64,000 nucleotides of DNA, taken from contig OZ059895.1 in assembly GCA_964057225.1 (NCBI GenBank), forward strand, positions 8,804,001-8,868,000, in the 5' to 3' direction. Under the pieces are notes generated by a model. It did not search any database and was not told the origin of the DNA. It saw nothing but the letters and a program-made list of their open reading frames with translations. Positions 1-13,494 of this stretch are shown in pieces. Numbering within the stretch: the first letter of the stretch is position 1; the number at the start of each line of letters is the position of its first letter. Source of the DNA: Auanema rhodensis. Taxonomy: Eukaryota > Nematoda > Chromadorea > Rhabditida > Rhabditidae. The translations under genes were made by a program, and so were the position numbers.

Positions 1-811
1 TTATTGCTGACGAATAATCTCTTTAATCTGACATCCCTTCCATTTCAATCACGAAAGTCAATGTTCTTCTAGTTAGTTGATGTCATTAAATGCTCAACTA
101 GACGTCTTAGTTCGTATTTTCTTCACAAAGAACTCTCTCATGTCAATTTCCATCCATATAAACCTCACAAAATGAACCAAAAATAAAAAAAAATAAATGA
201 AACAATGTCAATTTAAGTGAATTGAAGTTGAAACTTTCAGAGAATAACAACTGTTACAACAAAAGAAAATTCAAAAAGATTTATGTAATTTTCCTTCAAA
301 AAACCATTAGAAACACATCCATCCATCTATGCTATGCTATGCTATACTATACTATGCTATGTGCTTTTACCTATTCAGGAATTTGTCTCTTTTTGATTAA
401 TTTGTCATTTCCTTTTCACATTTTTTTCAACTCCAATTCTACTTTTTTCTGTTTTTCTTAACTATTGTATGTCATGTTATCTGTTAAATTTATTTTTTTC
501 TTTCTCTCTCACTAACTATGCTATGCTTATCCTTTCTTTTCACATGTTTAACACATACCTTTATTCATTTGTTTTTTTGTTTTCAAAGAAATTACCAAAA
601 CTAATTTAAAATTTTAAAACTTATACTATTCAATGTTGATATTTTATCTTTTTTTTATCATTTACATCAACTTTTCCAACTTTTTCTTTTCTTTATAAAC
701 AACCTTTGATGTATTTCGTTGTTGTTCCATTTCAGGAAGTTCACTATCTATATCTATCTATCTATCTATATATATATATATATTTGTGAAATAATACTTA
801 TTCGAATACAA
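1..811. other. Intergenic, low complexity
   Basis: AT-rich DNA with no coding region I can support. It holds a short degenerate direct repeat of the type TATGCTATGC around 330-360 and TATC/TA microsatellites at about 748-782, just upstream of the GPCR gene. Short open frames here have simple-sequence composition. Confidence 0.5.
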
Positions 812-3107
812 ATGGCTGAGATAAAACCATCAGAAATGGATATACAATCCAGTGCATTTCTAACCTTATATTCAGTATGTTTTATATTTTTTATAAAAAA
901 TAAAAAATATTATATAATCTATTTTATCATTACAGGTTTTTGAAAAAATTGAAAAATCTGAGACTATTCTATGGATGCGTATCAATTCTACACATTTATT
1001 GCCATTTTTCTGTTTAATTGGCATTATTGGAAATTCAATGGCTCTAATTCTTATTCGGTTTGCGAACTGTTGAACTCATTTCCTCAAATAAAATATTATC
1101 TGAGAAAATAAAATAAGAAAAAAAGTAAAAAAGAAAGAAAGAAGAAGAAGAAGAAGAAGAAGATTTCAATAACTTTCTATAATTCTTAAAATCAAAGAAA
1201 ATATAATATTATAATAATAAACTTTGAAATAACAAACTTATTTCAAAAGAATATATGTATAAAATTTCTTTTTAGAACAAATTTTTGGCTTCGACGTCTT
1301 ACATCAAATGTTTATTTATGTACATTATCTATATGTAGTTGTCTATTCTTAACTATGGTATAATTAATATTATATAATTATATTTATATATAATACTTTA
1401 GGTATTAGTTACTTGGGCTGATGCTATTTATCATCTTCCATTATATCGTGAAACAGAAATTGGTTGCAAGTTCTTTACCTTCTTAGCACATTTCTCAGAC
1501 TTTATCTGTGTATGGATGATATCTTGGATTTCATGTGATCGAATGGTAGTACTATATCGTCCAGGTAATAGTTATTTTTAAAATTTTTATTTGTACTTTC
1601 TATATAAGAAAGTATGTGATATATATTATCTATAAAATTAAATATATGAATGTCCTTTGAAAGAAATATTGCAACATTGACCTGAAAGTATATTTGCTGA
1701 TGAATTCAACTACTTAGAAAGAACTAGATAGACTTTGTGAATTAGTTTTATCCTCTTCCAGGAATAAGACGTCATGTCTGCAATCGCAAGTTTGCGGGAA
1801 GGTTAACGATTGGCACTATTCTTACATCAACAATGCTTTATTCGTGGGTATTCTTGTTCGCAGGCTTGGAACGTGTTCAAACAGGAGATGATCAAGTATT
1901 CTGTGGTTTAAGTACAAATGTTACCGTATTTGGGTAAAATATTCAAATAATCTATATAAATCAATAAATATAATTATAATTATAGATATCCAGTACATAA
2001 ACATTATTTTGTTTTTACTATTTTTGATACAATAGTATGTACGGCTGTTCCTTCAATTATTATAATAGTTGTTAATTCATTTTCTATTTGGAGATATAGA
2101 CAATGTATGAAAATCTATTCATCAGGAGTTCTTCGTGTCCGATTTTTCCGAGGACCAACAAGTGATGAAAACATGAGATATGTAAGTAATTTTTTATATT
2201 TATATCAAAACTTATATGCATACATCTTATTTAAGGAAGAAGAAACTGCTAAAAAACTTCTGTTAAGTCAAACACAAACTAATACTCCGACAGCTCAATC
2301 TCAGAGAAGCTTTAATAATTGTGGAAAATTGAGATCATCAGATCTACAACTCAGTAGAACTTTACTTATTGTGACAAGGTAATATTATGACAGATATATT
2401 ATAATATTATTTAATTTATTGGCCTAACACCTGTTTTATCTTAATAGTGCATCTTTAAAACTAAGTTTTAAGTGCTTTTAAGAGACTAAAAATACTAAGA
2501 AGAAGGACAAAAGTAATAAAATGACTTAATCAGTTATTCTAACATAAAACCACAGCTGAGCTATTTACTTTTGTTTTTTCAAAGATGAAAACAATCTTGC
2601 GTGACCTGGAAACTTTAACCACTTCTCGTGCATGTCAACTCATTATCCAAATAATTCTAATGTCTCTTAAAGCATTTTTAAGCTGATCATATATAATAAA
2701 GTTTATACAATTCTAATAAATAAGTCTAAGAGTGAAGAAAGAAGAACAAGAAGAAATTAAAATATTTCAACTTTTTTTTACAGTACATTCGTCCTACTCA
2801 ATGTTCCTAATTACATCATGAGGATAGTACAATACTCGTTCAGTTTTGATTCACATTTCTTCCATTTCTTCCATTATCTCACCTTTCTCATGTACTATCT
2901 TCATCACGCCGTTCTATTTTACATGTATATATTCTGGAGGTATGTTTTATTTTTTTCAATCAATGCTTAATTATACTTTATTTTAGTCCACAAATGAAAA
3001 AACAATTAAAACCAACCGCAGTTCGTCTATTGGAATGCTATTGTCTCAAAAATGTTCCCGAATTTGGTCATCGCTCAACATCTATGCAAAATTTTAATAG
3101 AAATTAA
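812..3107 (+). CDS. Rhodopsin-like (class A) peptide-type G-protein coupled receptor
   Basis: Nine exons (812-874, 936-1057, 1276-1357, 1402-1564, 1762-1933, 1986-2181, 2236-2378, 2784-2939, 2987-3107) join in frame to about 405 aa. The product has seven hydrophobic segments. TM1 contains the GN motif (CLIGIIGNSMALILI, about residues 45-60). TM3 ends in SCDRMVVLYRP, a DRM version of the DRY motif. TM6 reads RTLLIVTSTFVLLNVPNYI and TM7 ends near HHAVLFYMYIF. A Cys before TM3 (IGCKFF) and one in ECL2 (QVFCGL) would form the usual disulphide. The long third intracellular loop holds a Ser/Thr/Gln-rich stretch. This is typical of nematode neuropeptide receptors, but I cannot name the ligand or subfamily. 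The start is the first ATG that reads into TM1; an upstream exon is possible. Confidence 0.8.
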
Positions 3108-3719
3108 GCAACTAATTAACTATAGCTCAAATCATCGGGTACTCTGCATACTCGTTCACTATGGCTTCCCGGTGAACTATATCAAATTATAATTATGTGT
3201 ATATGTAATGCTTGAATTAAAATAATATTACGCAATAAAAATAATTAAAAAATGAGAGATTGTTATAATTTATCAAGATTAAGCAATTTGATACATTAGC
3301 ACTAGATCAAGTAGAGATCAGGAGTGCATTGATAAATGGTTAACGAATTCAATACAAAACAAAAAGTTAAGATCATAGGTTCTAGCCAACAAAAAAGCTA
3401 AGATTTGATGGAGGTAACAAAATAATAATTATTATAATAAAAATTATTGTGATAATAATAGTAATACAATGAGATATAGCCAATGTAGTATTTAGGGTTG
3501 AATATGAAAATTCACATACGGCAACCATAGATATGAAGAGCTATTCTAGAGCAGATCGAACTAAGCTCCCGAATCCTTACGGACATGAACAGCAGTAAAA
3601 CAAGAGATGAATTAATGAACTCTTGGAAATATCAGATTTGATTAAGATAAAACAAGGTATCAAACATTCTTTGCAAGAGTATGAGGGACAAGTTAACAAA
3701 CTTGCCAGTAGATATTAGG
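3108..3719. other. Intergenic between convergent genes
   Basis: About 610 bp between the stop codons of the GPCR (+) and the SCAF4/8-like gene (-). It should hold the 3' UTRs of both: AATAAA-like motifs occur on the + strand at about 3234. I see no additional gene. Confidence 0.5.
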
Positions 3720-6700
3720 TTAATTCTCAGACGCTGGAGCAGCAACAGCGGTTTCTAGTAAGTCTTCTCCGCTTTTGATATCTCCCTGAAAACAATTCAA
3801 ATATAAGAGGTAATTGCAATATTACTTACCCTAATTTGTTCTTCAAATTGTCTTTTTGACTCACTTTCGGCTATGGCTGTAATATCATCAGTTGTAGACG
3901 TCACTACAGCATCATCTCCGCTGGGGAAGGAAGCGACTAAAACATTAAATTACATTAAAGGTCATACTTCCCAAAAATGTTTACCATTTGGTTCTGTAGC
4001 AGCAGCAGTATGTTCAGAATCATTCACATTTGTCTGATCATTTTCTCCATCGCTATATTTAGGAGACTGAAAAAAATATTTAGTTCGAAAAGCTTTCACT
4101 AACGAACCTCGCGCTCACGCCTTCCTCCACGATCTCTTCTTCCACCGTCATCTCTGTCTCTTCTTCGATCTCTGTTGAACCTATCATCTCGATAGCGATC
4201 TCTGTCCTCATCCCATCTGAAATACAAGCTGTGAGACATTTTCATTGAGGGAATTTTACCTATCTCTACGGTCTCCTCTTTCCTCTCGTGAATCACCCCA
4301 TCTTGAACGACGACGTTCTCCACGATCAGCATCCCGTTCACGTCTTCTATCAGAGTCTCTCTCACGATCATCACGATTTTCCCAACGCTACAAAATCGTT
4401 ATACTACCTCCATTTTCCAAAGATGCCAACTAACCGAATTTCGATCATCTCGACCATTCCACCTACTTTCTCTATCTTTACGGTCATTGCCCCAATCACC
4501 CCGATCACCATCACTACAACCAGCGTTAATACCACCTCGGAATCCGCCTCTTCCAGCATTGCCTCCTCGACTAGGCCCCGGAGCAAACCCTCGTCCGCGA
4601 CCGCCTATAAAATGTATAAATAAGAATTTTTAAAGTAAAATTAACAGACCTCGGAAGTTTCCACGAGTGGGTGAAAACATATTGCCTACTGGGTTATGAG
4701 AATTGAATGGAGGTTGGGGAGTATTAGGAGTTGGAGGGGGGAGAGTTACATTTGGAGGTATCAATGCCTAAATAAAACATTTATCATACTTCCTCAAATT
4801 AAATTATCACCTGGTTTGGAATTGGTGGTCTACCCATTGGGGGTAAGCGCATAGGAAACTGCAACGGGTTTTGAAGCCCAGGGGGTAACACATTAGGATT
4901 TCCAGGCATGGAGTTAAGAGGTAGTGGAGGAGGCACCCCTAAAACAGATTATCTTATTTATAGATCAATAAATCCCACCAAAAGGAGCGAACTCGTGTGG
5001 CTTCATAGGAGAAGTGCCATCAAAAGAAAGACCAGGTACTCTGGGAGGACTGGCTTGTGGGCTTGATAATTCCATGCCAGTAGGATCTGAACCAGAAGGA
5101 ATCATCACGGAAAGGACACCAGCATCACTATACATTCCTAGAGAGGTAAAATAGTTACATAAACCTTAAAGAAAATATATAACCTTTCTTGTTAGGAGGG
5201 AGGGATTCTACATCCAAATAAGCTCCATCACAAAGCCTCTCTAGATCTCCAGGTAATTCATTCCATGGTATGAGAGTAACTCCCTTTTCAGAATCCCACC
5301 ATTTTGAATATGGTTCCACTTTTGCACCATTTCCCTGAGCCCAACCAATCTAAAAACCATTTCAATTCACAATAGGTGGAAAGAAAATACCTTGACGGTT
5401 TTTCCGTTTATTTTCATATCTCTACCAAGTTTGTGCACTACTTCATATGCATTTTTTCGAGAATCCATTGCTACATAGGCACAAGCCTTTGATGATATGA
5501 TACTAATTCTTTCAACTTCTCCAGTTGGACGAAGAGCCATCTAAATTCAAAACTTCGTACCAATCTAATAAACTTAGATGATTACCTTTATTTCATTATC
5601 TGTTATGAGAGGTGGAAGCCTGCCAAACCACAATGTTTTAGATGCGACTAAATGTTGTTGTAAAGATTGCTACATTAAAATGATAGACTTACTCATAGTG
5701 AGCCCTTCTGAATTCGGAGGTAACCCCAACTTTCTTCGTTCTCGATCGGACCTATCCTTATCTTTTGATCGACTAGCTCTGCTTCTTTTATGATCATCTC
5801 GCTCAGTTGAGCGACTTCGTTTACGACGGTGACTATCTTTCTAAATTTGAGATATAGATAAAGCATCTTCTGAATTTATTACATCATCCATTTCTCTTCG
5901 TGGATCTAAATCATCTAAACTGAGTTGAGCATTGGGAACTGTTCCTAACAAGCCGCCAAGTGAAGTAGCATTTTGCGAATTAAGAGAGTTATTCATTTTA
6001 ATTTGCTGAAATAAACAATGGTTACTTCAGCGATATCTAACATTTTTTAAACTTGTTGAGCCATAATTTCCTCTATATTCTGTTGTGATAAACCTTGTCC
6101 TCTGCCTAACCCAGCAGACTGAGGTAACAAGCCCTATAAACAAATTTTTTCTATAATTAGAATTTAATACTGACCAATGGATTGAGCATTCCTAATATTC
6201 CTTGTGCATTATTTCCGTTGTTTGGAACTATCTGTTGTAACCCTGCAAATCCTGTCAATTGGCCAAGCCCAGCCAAATTAGCAATATTGCCCTAAGTAAT
6301 TTACTATTAAACAATATATTCGATTACGACTAACAATTCCCTGTCCTAGTGGGAACCCTGCTGTGAGTCCTGCAATACCACTTCCAGGTAATCCTGGAGG
6401 AATTCCTGTATTAAGTTGCCCCAAGCTGGGCGGGGGAACACCCATAGGCATGCCTACTGTGGTGGGATTCGGCTGTTGTTGCTGCTGTTGTTGTTGTTGA
6501 TGTTGTTGCTGATGTTGGAGATGTGGGTGATGTTGCTGATGTTGCAAATCATTAATTAGTTTTTCGCGTTGCTGGGCTATTAACGCGACCTAAAAAATAT
6601 AAATTCGCGTTTTAAAATACAAAATTATCCTACTTGATTCAGAACCATAACTCGTTCCTGATGTAAAGTTTTAAAGGCGTCCATAACTGTTGGATCTTTT

Positions 6701-8055
6701 ACCAAATTTTCAGCCATTCTAAAATACATTTATAAGATATGAAATGAAAAGTTAACGTACTGAACTACTTGATCATGAGTCATTGGTTTCGGCTCATTAA
6801 CTTCATTCTTTTTAGCTTCGTCACCTGAATCTTCTTCATCACTGTAGTCGAACTGTGATGACAACAAATTCTAAACAATATTCTACTCAATGAAAAAAAG
6901 GGCATTGCTAACCTTAATATTTCCTGCTTTCTGCTCTGCAATTATAGCACTTTGTCTTTGAACCAATGCGTCACAAAAAATCTTAACAATTAGGAAGGTT
7001 AATTAAATTAGATTGAATTTTTTTAAACTTACAGAATGGGCTTTTCTTAAAAGAGCTAAATCGGTGCTAAACGAGCCTCCATAATCACAACCAGCAGATT
7101 GCATAATATTTAATAATTCTCTTTCACTGATACAACCTTAAATTAGATTTGTTGAATAAATTAACGTTTAAAAATAATAGGAAAACAAAATTACCTTGAG
7201 GAATTTCTTCTGAAGGTTCTTCTTTCACTGCTAATTGGCTCTTGTCTCCAGCATTTGGTGGAGGCATGGGTGGAGTTTTGGCCTGGAATAATTGAATAAT
7301 ATCTTTAATTTCTTTAATATATACCTCGTATTTTGAGTGAGATCTGTGCTCCTTTTTAATATATGTTCCTCCATAGATAGTCATATCGGCTCTTTTACCC
7401 TTAACAGCTCGCTCCACTAATTCTACATCAGTTTCTAAAAGAGAAACCGTTTTAAAAATTATTTTGAACATTTAATTACCTATTCCCATATTACGGCACT
7501 GCTCTTTGAACGATGCAAGAACAGACTCTTCAAACACACCATTAGCACCCCAAAGATTTAAGGTACGAACAACCCGGCACTAAAAGTTTTTCAAATAACT
7601 CATACATAACTTATTATAACAAACCTGCTCATTAACAGGACATTGTAAAAAATCATTCAATGTTTTTGCGAAATTTTTTAAAAATCGAGGACCAAAAACA
7701 TCCTTTTCCTTAAATTGATGCTTCGACGCGCGTATAATGCTATCTACAACATATAGCACAGGTATTTTATACTCAACCTTACACTAAAAAAAAATTAATA
7801 ATTACAACAAATATAATAAGAAAACCTTTGCTAAAAATTTTTCAACACTAAAAACAACATGTTTGTAATACGTTTTAGCCTTCAAAGCTGCTTTGCTCAC
7901 ATCTTGAATTTTCTTTTTACTTAAAGGTGGACGTTGGTCATATATTGAAGTAAGCTAAATTAAATATTTTACTTGATGGTTAAAAACATTAGAAAAATAA
8001 ATAATATGTTATAAAGAACCTCTGCATTGAATGCTTTAACCACATCTGTATTCAT
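3720..8055 (-). CDS. SCAF4/8: SCAF4/SCAF8-like: CTD-interacting (CID) + RRM + SR-rich transcription/termination factor
   Basis: About 27 short exons join in frame to about 1,050 aa. The N-terminal CID (residues 1-140) begins MNTDVVKAFNAELTSIY and includes KVEYKIPVLYVVDSIIR, the phospho-CTD-binding right-handed helical fold. It is followed by an acidic linker (DYSDEEDSGDEAKK), then a Gln/His tract and a Gly/Pro/Leu-rich region (exon 6335-6589). A basic RS segment precedes one RRM (SKTLWFGRLPPLITDNEIK, then KACAYVAMDSR as RNP1-like and KIGWAQGNGAK). The sequence after the RRM, KWWDSEKGVTLIPW, is a SCAF4/8 signature. The C-terminus is Pro-rich, then RGG-like, then Arg/Asp/Glu repeats (exons 4108-4604). 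In animals this family binds elongating RNA polymerase II and prevents premature polyadenylation in the nucleus. Introns are 40-60 nt. It is divergent from MED7, whose start lies 417 bp away. Exon positions were derived by hand from GT-AG sites and frame. Confidence 0.92.
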
Positions 8056-8472
8056 GATTGACTAGATTAATCAGATATTAGCCTATTAATGCACTTCTAC
8101 CATTTGAAATTGAAAACTCTGAAATAAAAACTGAAAATAATATTAGAAATATTTAAATGACATTATAAAAATCTTATAAAGCTAGAAAAATATAACCGTT
8201 GTTTTAAAATAAACCACACAAAATGGCGTAAAACAAAAATGGTCCTGCAACGACGACATAAAATTGGACAGCCTCGTTTAAAGCTGGTGTAAGAAGCTAT
8301 TCCAACGTTTGTACTTATATGTATATGTAGCTTTGAAATATAATCTCATAATATTATATTATGAAATATCAAAACACACAATAACATTTCAAATAGTTCT
8401 TAGATTTAGTAACATAAATATATGTACATATCTATTTATATATATATAGTCAACGATTCTTATTAAAGAATC
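8056..8472. promoter_or_regulatory. Bidirectional intergenic promoter region, SCAF4/8 and MED7
   Basis: 417 bp separate two divergent start codons. The sequence is AT-rich with a slightly GC-richer core around 8235-8300. Both genes encode general RNA polymerase II machinery, so a shared bidirectional promoter is plausible; no specific motif is assigned. Confidence 0.4.
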
Positions 8473-9441
8473 ATGCTAACTCCTGCTAATTTGGATCAAG
8501 CTGGAAGCCCATTTCCTCCTCCTCCTGAATATGCACAATTTTATTCATCAGATAGATTAAATGGAACAACGTACCCACCTCCATTACCTCCACCAGCCGT
8601 GCAATCTGAATTCACGGTTTTTGGTGAAGAATATAAACTAAATGACGAAATTATTAGGTTGGAGAAGCTTTATAATAACTTATGATTCATAATTTAAGAT
8701 CGTTGTCTTCTCAAGGAATAAAGCAATTGTATCCAGCTAAATATGACTGGAAAACAGAAATGAAAAAATTAAACAGGTTCGATATCTACAATACTTTTTG
8801 AAGTGTTCGTTTATTTTATTCAGTAGTGCAATGACTGCTTTTTTGGATTTAATTGAATTGTTGATTCGTTGTCCTGACAGTCCTGAGAGAAATGAAAAGC
8901 TTAATGACATTCAAGCAATATTTATCAATATGCACCACCTAATCAATGAGTATCGACCACTGCAGGTATCTATGGTCTCAGTTGTGTTGTGTTTATTTTC
9001 GGTCCTAGGCTCGTGATACATTACGTTTAATGCAAAACATACAGCTTGGAGAATTACAAAATACTGTTACTCGATTCAGGTTTCATTAATGTATTTTTCA
9101 AATACAGGTTTTTTTTTAGAGAACATTTGAAAGCTGGTCGAGAAGCATTACAAGAGGAACTCTCAGTTAAAAATGTTAAGCTTCTTCCTGTGCCTCCTCC
9201 ACTGTCAGGAATTTCTCTAGATTCGGATGATGATAGCGATATGCCTGTTCTGGAAAAAGAAAAGGTATGAAATTACTTTTTTTTCATGTAACTTTCTCAT
9301 ATTGTTTAGAATTATCCAATGGAAGAAGGTGATCACAATAATTCTGTAATGGAACTAATGAAGCGAACGGCAGCTAAGCCTTCTACTCCAAATTTGAGAG
9401 GTCGTCAAAGGATAGATAAATTATTTTTAGACCCGAGTTAA
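8473..9441 (+). CDS. MED7: Mediator complex subunit 7
   Basis: Six exons (8473-8657, 8699-8776, 8824-8965, 9009-9079, 9120-9264, 9310-9441) give 250 aa, close to the usual MED7 length. The N-terminus is proline-rich (FPPPPEYAQFY, YPPPLPPP), then FTVFGEEYKLNDEIIR. The diagnostic MED7 helix is clear: AMTAFLDLIELLIRCP and INMHHLINEYRPLQARDTL. A coiled-coil segment (QLGELQNTVTRFREHLKAG) follows, then an acidic Ser/Asp tail. MED7 forms the Mediator middle-module hinge with MED21 and acts in the nucleus in RNA polymerase II initiation. It may be co-transcribed with UBE2W, which begins 371 bp downstream on the same strand, but this gap is longer than a typical nematode operon spacing. Confidence 0.95.
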
Positions 9442-9812
9442 GACATTTTGTTATAATTAATTTCGGGTTGCAGTTTTTAAAGGTTTTATTTACTGCATCC
9501 ACTTTGTGATCTGATTTCTTTGTATGTATAATTGTTTTCCTTCTCTTTCTTTATAATGTATCACTGGTTTATTATTATCATAAATATGTGACCTCCTTAT
9601 ATTAATAAGACATTCCCTATTTTTCACACTTTATTTGGAAGGTTTTAACCTTTAAATTATCCCAATTTGTGCATATCGTCGTATTCACATATATTTATGT
9701 TTAAGTTCACCGTTAGCGTTAATTACAGTTGATCGACTTGTCGAGGATTGTTCCCGACTTGGTTTGTTTCTTTTTCTTGAAAAATAATTTAATTAGTATT
9801 TAGGCGTTAACA

Positions 9813-10449
<637 letters not shown>

Positions 10450-10934
10450 ATAATCCTGTAGTTCTACTATTTTTGTACATACATATGTAGCAATATCATT
10501 TCATGACAACCGTTTATCATTCTCCAAAATTGATTAGTGGTTAATCAATTGTAGAATTCAAGCATTTTGTCTGTGTCTCTCCTTTACCCTTTATATCTTT
10601 CTGTTGTTACTCTCTCTCTGCCATAGTTAGTCAGTTTTCATTGTAACCTGTGTTGCCGGTGAATTCTTTATTTCTCTATTATAGTACTTATTCGTATTGT
10701 GTTGATCACGTTATCCGCATGTGTATGTATTTTTTAAAAAAATGTAGTGGTGAAAAATACTCTTTCTAACCCGATGATGATATTTGATACTTCCTTTCAA
10801 TCTCGTTGTGATTTCTTTATTGTACGGTTATATCATAAAAGTTCTTAGATCAAACTTTGTGTTTTACTTGGTACTGCACCAGAGTTATATTAAGAGCAAT
10901 TAAATAATCGGGGATGAAAGATTGAATTTTAGAA

Positions 10935-12335
10935 ATGAGTAGGATTGCAGTCATCGGTGAAGGTGTGATTGGGTTATCAACAGCTCTTGCCATTCAGAAG
11001 CGGTATCCAAATGTTGAAGTTTGTTAGAATTTGTTCTCGAGGGATACTAATGTTTAGCTGACTATTTTTTCTGACGGACCATTCGAAAGCACTTGCAGCT
11101 ATGGACCTGCCGGGCTTTTTAGAGTGGACAATGTAAATTATGAAACAAATCGGTAATTATATTAAACAAGTGTTTGTTACTGACATTTACTCAATAATTT
11201 TATTTCATAGAAAATATGCAGCAGAAACTCATCGTTGGTTTGCTGATTTGTGTAAAAATATTCCAGGATCAGTTACTGGAGTCAAACTTTTATCTGGTCA
11301 CATTCAATCAGATGATAAAAAAAGCTTAGAGATGCAGGTTGTAACTTGAGAAAAAAAAAGAATCCATTTTAAAAGTTAGGAAATAGCTAACAAAGGCTTT
11401 GTTCACAATTTCCGATGGCTCTCAAATCAAGAAATCAACGAACAGTTTGAGAATCCTTCAAAGTATTTCTAAAAATATACAGAAAACAATAATCGCAAAT
11501 CACTTTGAGATATTGTATTCATTTTACCGCTTATGGAGCTGAGGGAGAGAAATATGTTCCGTTTCTACGAAGTCAATTAAACAATATAACATTTATTAAT
11601 AAGAAAGTTGAAAGTATTAATGAGGTGCCTTGTCTTTCTTTCCTGTTTTTTGTTTCATCTGACTTTCTTTTTAGCTTGGAGAACAATATGATATAGTTGT
11701 AAACTGTGCTGGTATAGAAGCAGGTAAATTGGCTGGAGATGATGAGAATATGTTCCCTATTCGAGGGATAGTTCTTGAGGTATAATTAGTTTAAAAAACT
11801 ACAATAATTAAGATTATGGTTTAGGTTAAAGCACCATGGCATAAGCATTTCCTCTACCGAGACTTTGATACCTTTACAATTCCTAAGTAACATGCTTGTT
11901 CTTTATTTATGATTATGTTATACTATTCAAGACAGGATGTGGTAGCGTTAGGATCCGTAAAGCAAACGGGAAATTACTCAAAATCTGTTAAAGAAGAAGA
12001 AATCAAAGAGATCATGAACCGATATTGTCAATTACAACCGGCCATGAAAAACGCTGAAATCTTGAAAGTTTGGTGTCATCTGAGGCCAGCTCGTAATGGA
12101 GGAATACGGTTAGAGAAACTATTGAAGACAACGAGATCGGGAAAGCCATTCACTGTTCGTAAATTTTTTCTTATTTTCACAGTTTGCTGTTATAATATAT
12201 TGTAATAAAGAGAAAAACTTGCAGGTCATACACAACTATGGTCATGGTGGTTCTGGGTTTACACTAGGCTGGGGAAGCGCTCTCGAAGTCGCTAAATTAA
12301 TCGGAAAATCTTCTGCAGAGAGAGCGAAACTATGA
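10935..12335 (+). CDS. ddo: D-aspartate/D-amino-acid oxidase, peroxisomal paralogue
   Basis: Nine exons (10935-11018, 11058-11152, 11211-11337, 11380-11462, 11510-11624, 11675-11779, 11825-11886, 11932-12154, 12225-12335) give 334 aa, normal for the DAO/DDO family. The N-terminal FAD/Rossmann motif is [17 protein letters not shown]. Later family signatures are [32 protein letters not shown], the active-site Arg region [13 protein letters not shown], and the C-terminal FAD-binding [17 protein letters not shown]. The protein ends in AKL, a PTS1 peroxisomal signal, matching the usual site of DDO. It oxidises D-amino acids to 2-oxo acids, NH3 and H2O2. The sequence does not settle D-Asp versus neutral D-amino-acid preference. 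The start ATG lies 4 nt after a TTTTAG, compatible with trans-splicing. Confidence 0.93.
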
Positions 12336-13494
12336 AACTAGGTTCATAGTTTATGACTTATTCTATTTCCAAGTTTACACAATCTTGTGACAAGTTATAA
12401 TTCCGTTTACCTAAATAACACTAGTTTGTATAATAGTTTATTATTTGATTTTAATTAATAATTAATAAATATATCTCTGATCTTATTGAAATATTTCAAA
12501 TTAAATGTTTTTCAATAAAGTAATGAATATAGGTAATGATGATTTCACCGATATCAAACTGCTTTATCACACATGAAACTAAGAAAAGAACAATAATAAC
12601 AAAAATTTATTGGAAACATGAAGGTTGGTAAGGCTGGGGTAAAAGGGGTGGGTTTAGAAAACTGAAGATTAGTAGAACGACAAACTGGTTTACACAGACG
12701 TTTAACTGATTTGCCTCTTCCTCTGCAGCTTGTTATTAGCGTATGCGTGGATCCTTGTCGGGTCTGGCATGACAGTGCCATCAGTATTTCTATTATCCAT
12801 TGCAATAGAAGTAAACTTTTACCAAAATGCGTCACTGTTGAGCTATACTTTGAACTATTCTATTTCTTTTGCGTTCAATCTTGTCCAGTTTTATTAGTTT
12901 TCAAATATACTCACTTTTAAATTGAATGTTTTGTATCTAAATAAAGGAATATCCACTATTTGCTATAGAATTTTTTATAACCGAAGCTAGTGAAGAAAAC
13001 TCTACTTCCTCTGGCATTGTCGCGAAGGTCATGCATCTCCCTCTTTCACTACAAAAGCTAGTTTGTAGAGGTGCTGTCTTCATGTTCTCTCCAGGTTCAT
13101 ATAATCAAAACAGTATCGGCTCTATCTAAACATATTCTTTAATTTGTCATATCTGCCTGTGTCACCTCACTTGTATATAATAATTCTTTACCTCACAGAT
13201 ATAAAACCGTCTTAATCTTCTGATATATACCAATTTCGGATACTTTTTGCGAAGTCCAAAACGATACCTATAAAACTGTCGGTTGCGCGCGAAATTTAAA
13301 CTATAAATATAATCAGTTCTCTATAATTTTATGATTAAAGTTGTACTAAGTGGTATTTGAGCATACGTCTATAGCAATTTTGTTATATAATCATATCTTT
13401 ATCTGATCATAAAATCTTTAATTATACGGATTTATACTAAGCATAATAACACCTATTATATTGATAGATTCTGATAATTGGAATAGGGATAGTT
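12336..13494. other. Intergenic between the two D-amino-acid oxidase genes
   Basis: About 1.16 kb. A 93-codon open frame on the minus strand (12554-12835) shows no recognisable domain, and I do not call it a gene. At about 13283-13293 there is a TTTCGCGC-type motif (read on the minus strand as part of AAATTTCGCGCGCAACC). It lies about 200 bp upstream of the second oxidase and could be regulatory. Otherwise nothing is seen. Confidence 0.4.

Noticed and set aside
4245-4623. Open frames antisense to the SCAF4/8 Arg-rich exons
   Set aside because: They mirror the RS/RD repeats of the real minus-strand exons and cross its splice sites.
12554-12835. 93-codon frame on the minus strand between the oxidases
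   Set aside because: No signal peptide, motif or splice support; overlaps the probable 3' flank of the first oxidase.
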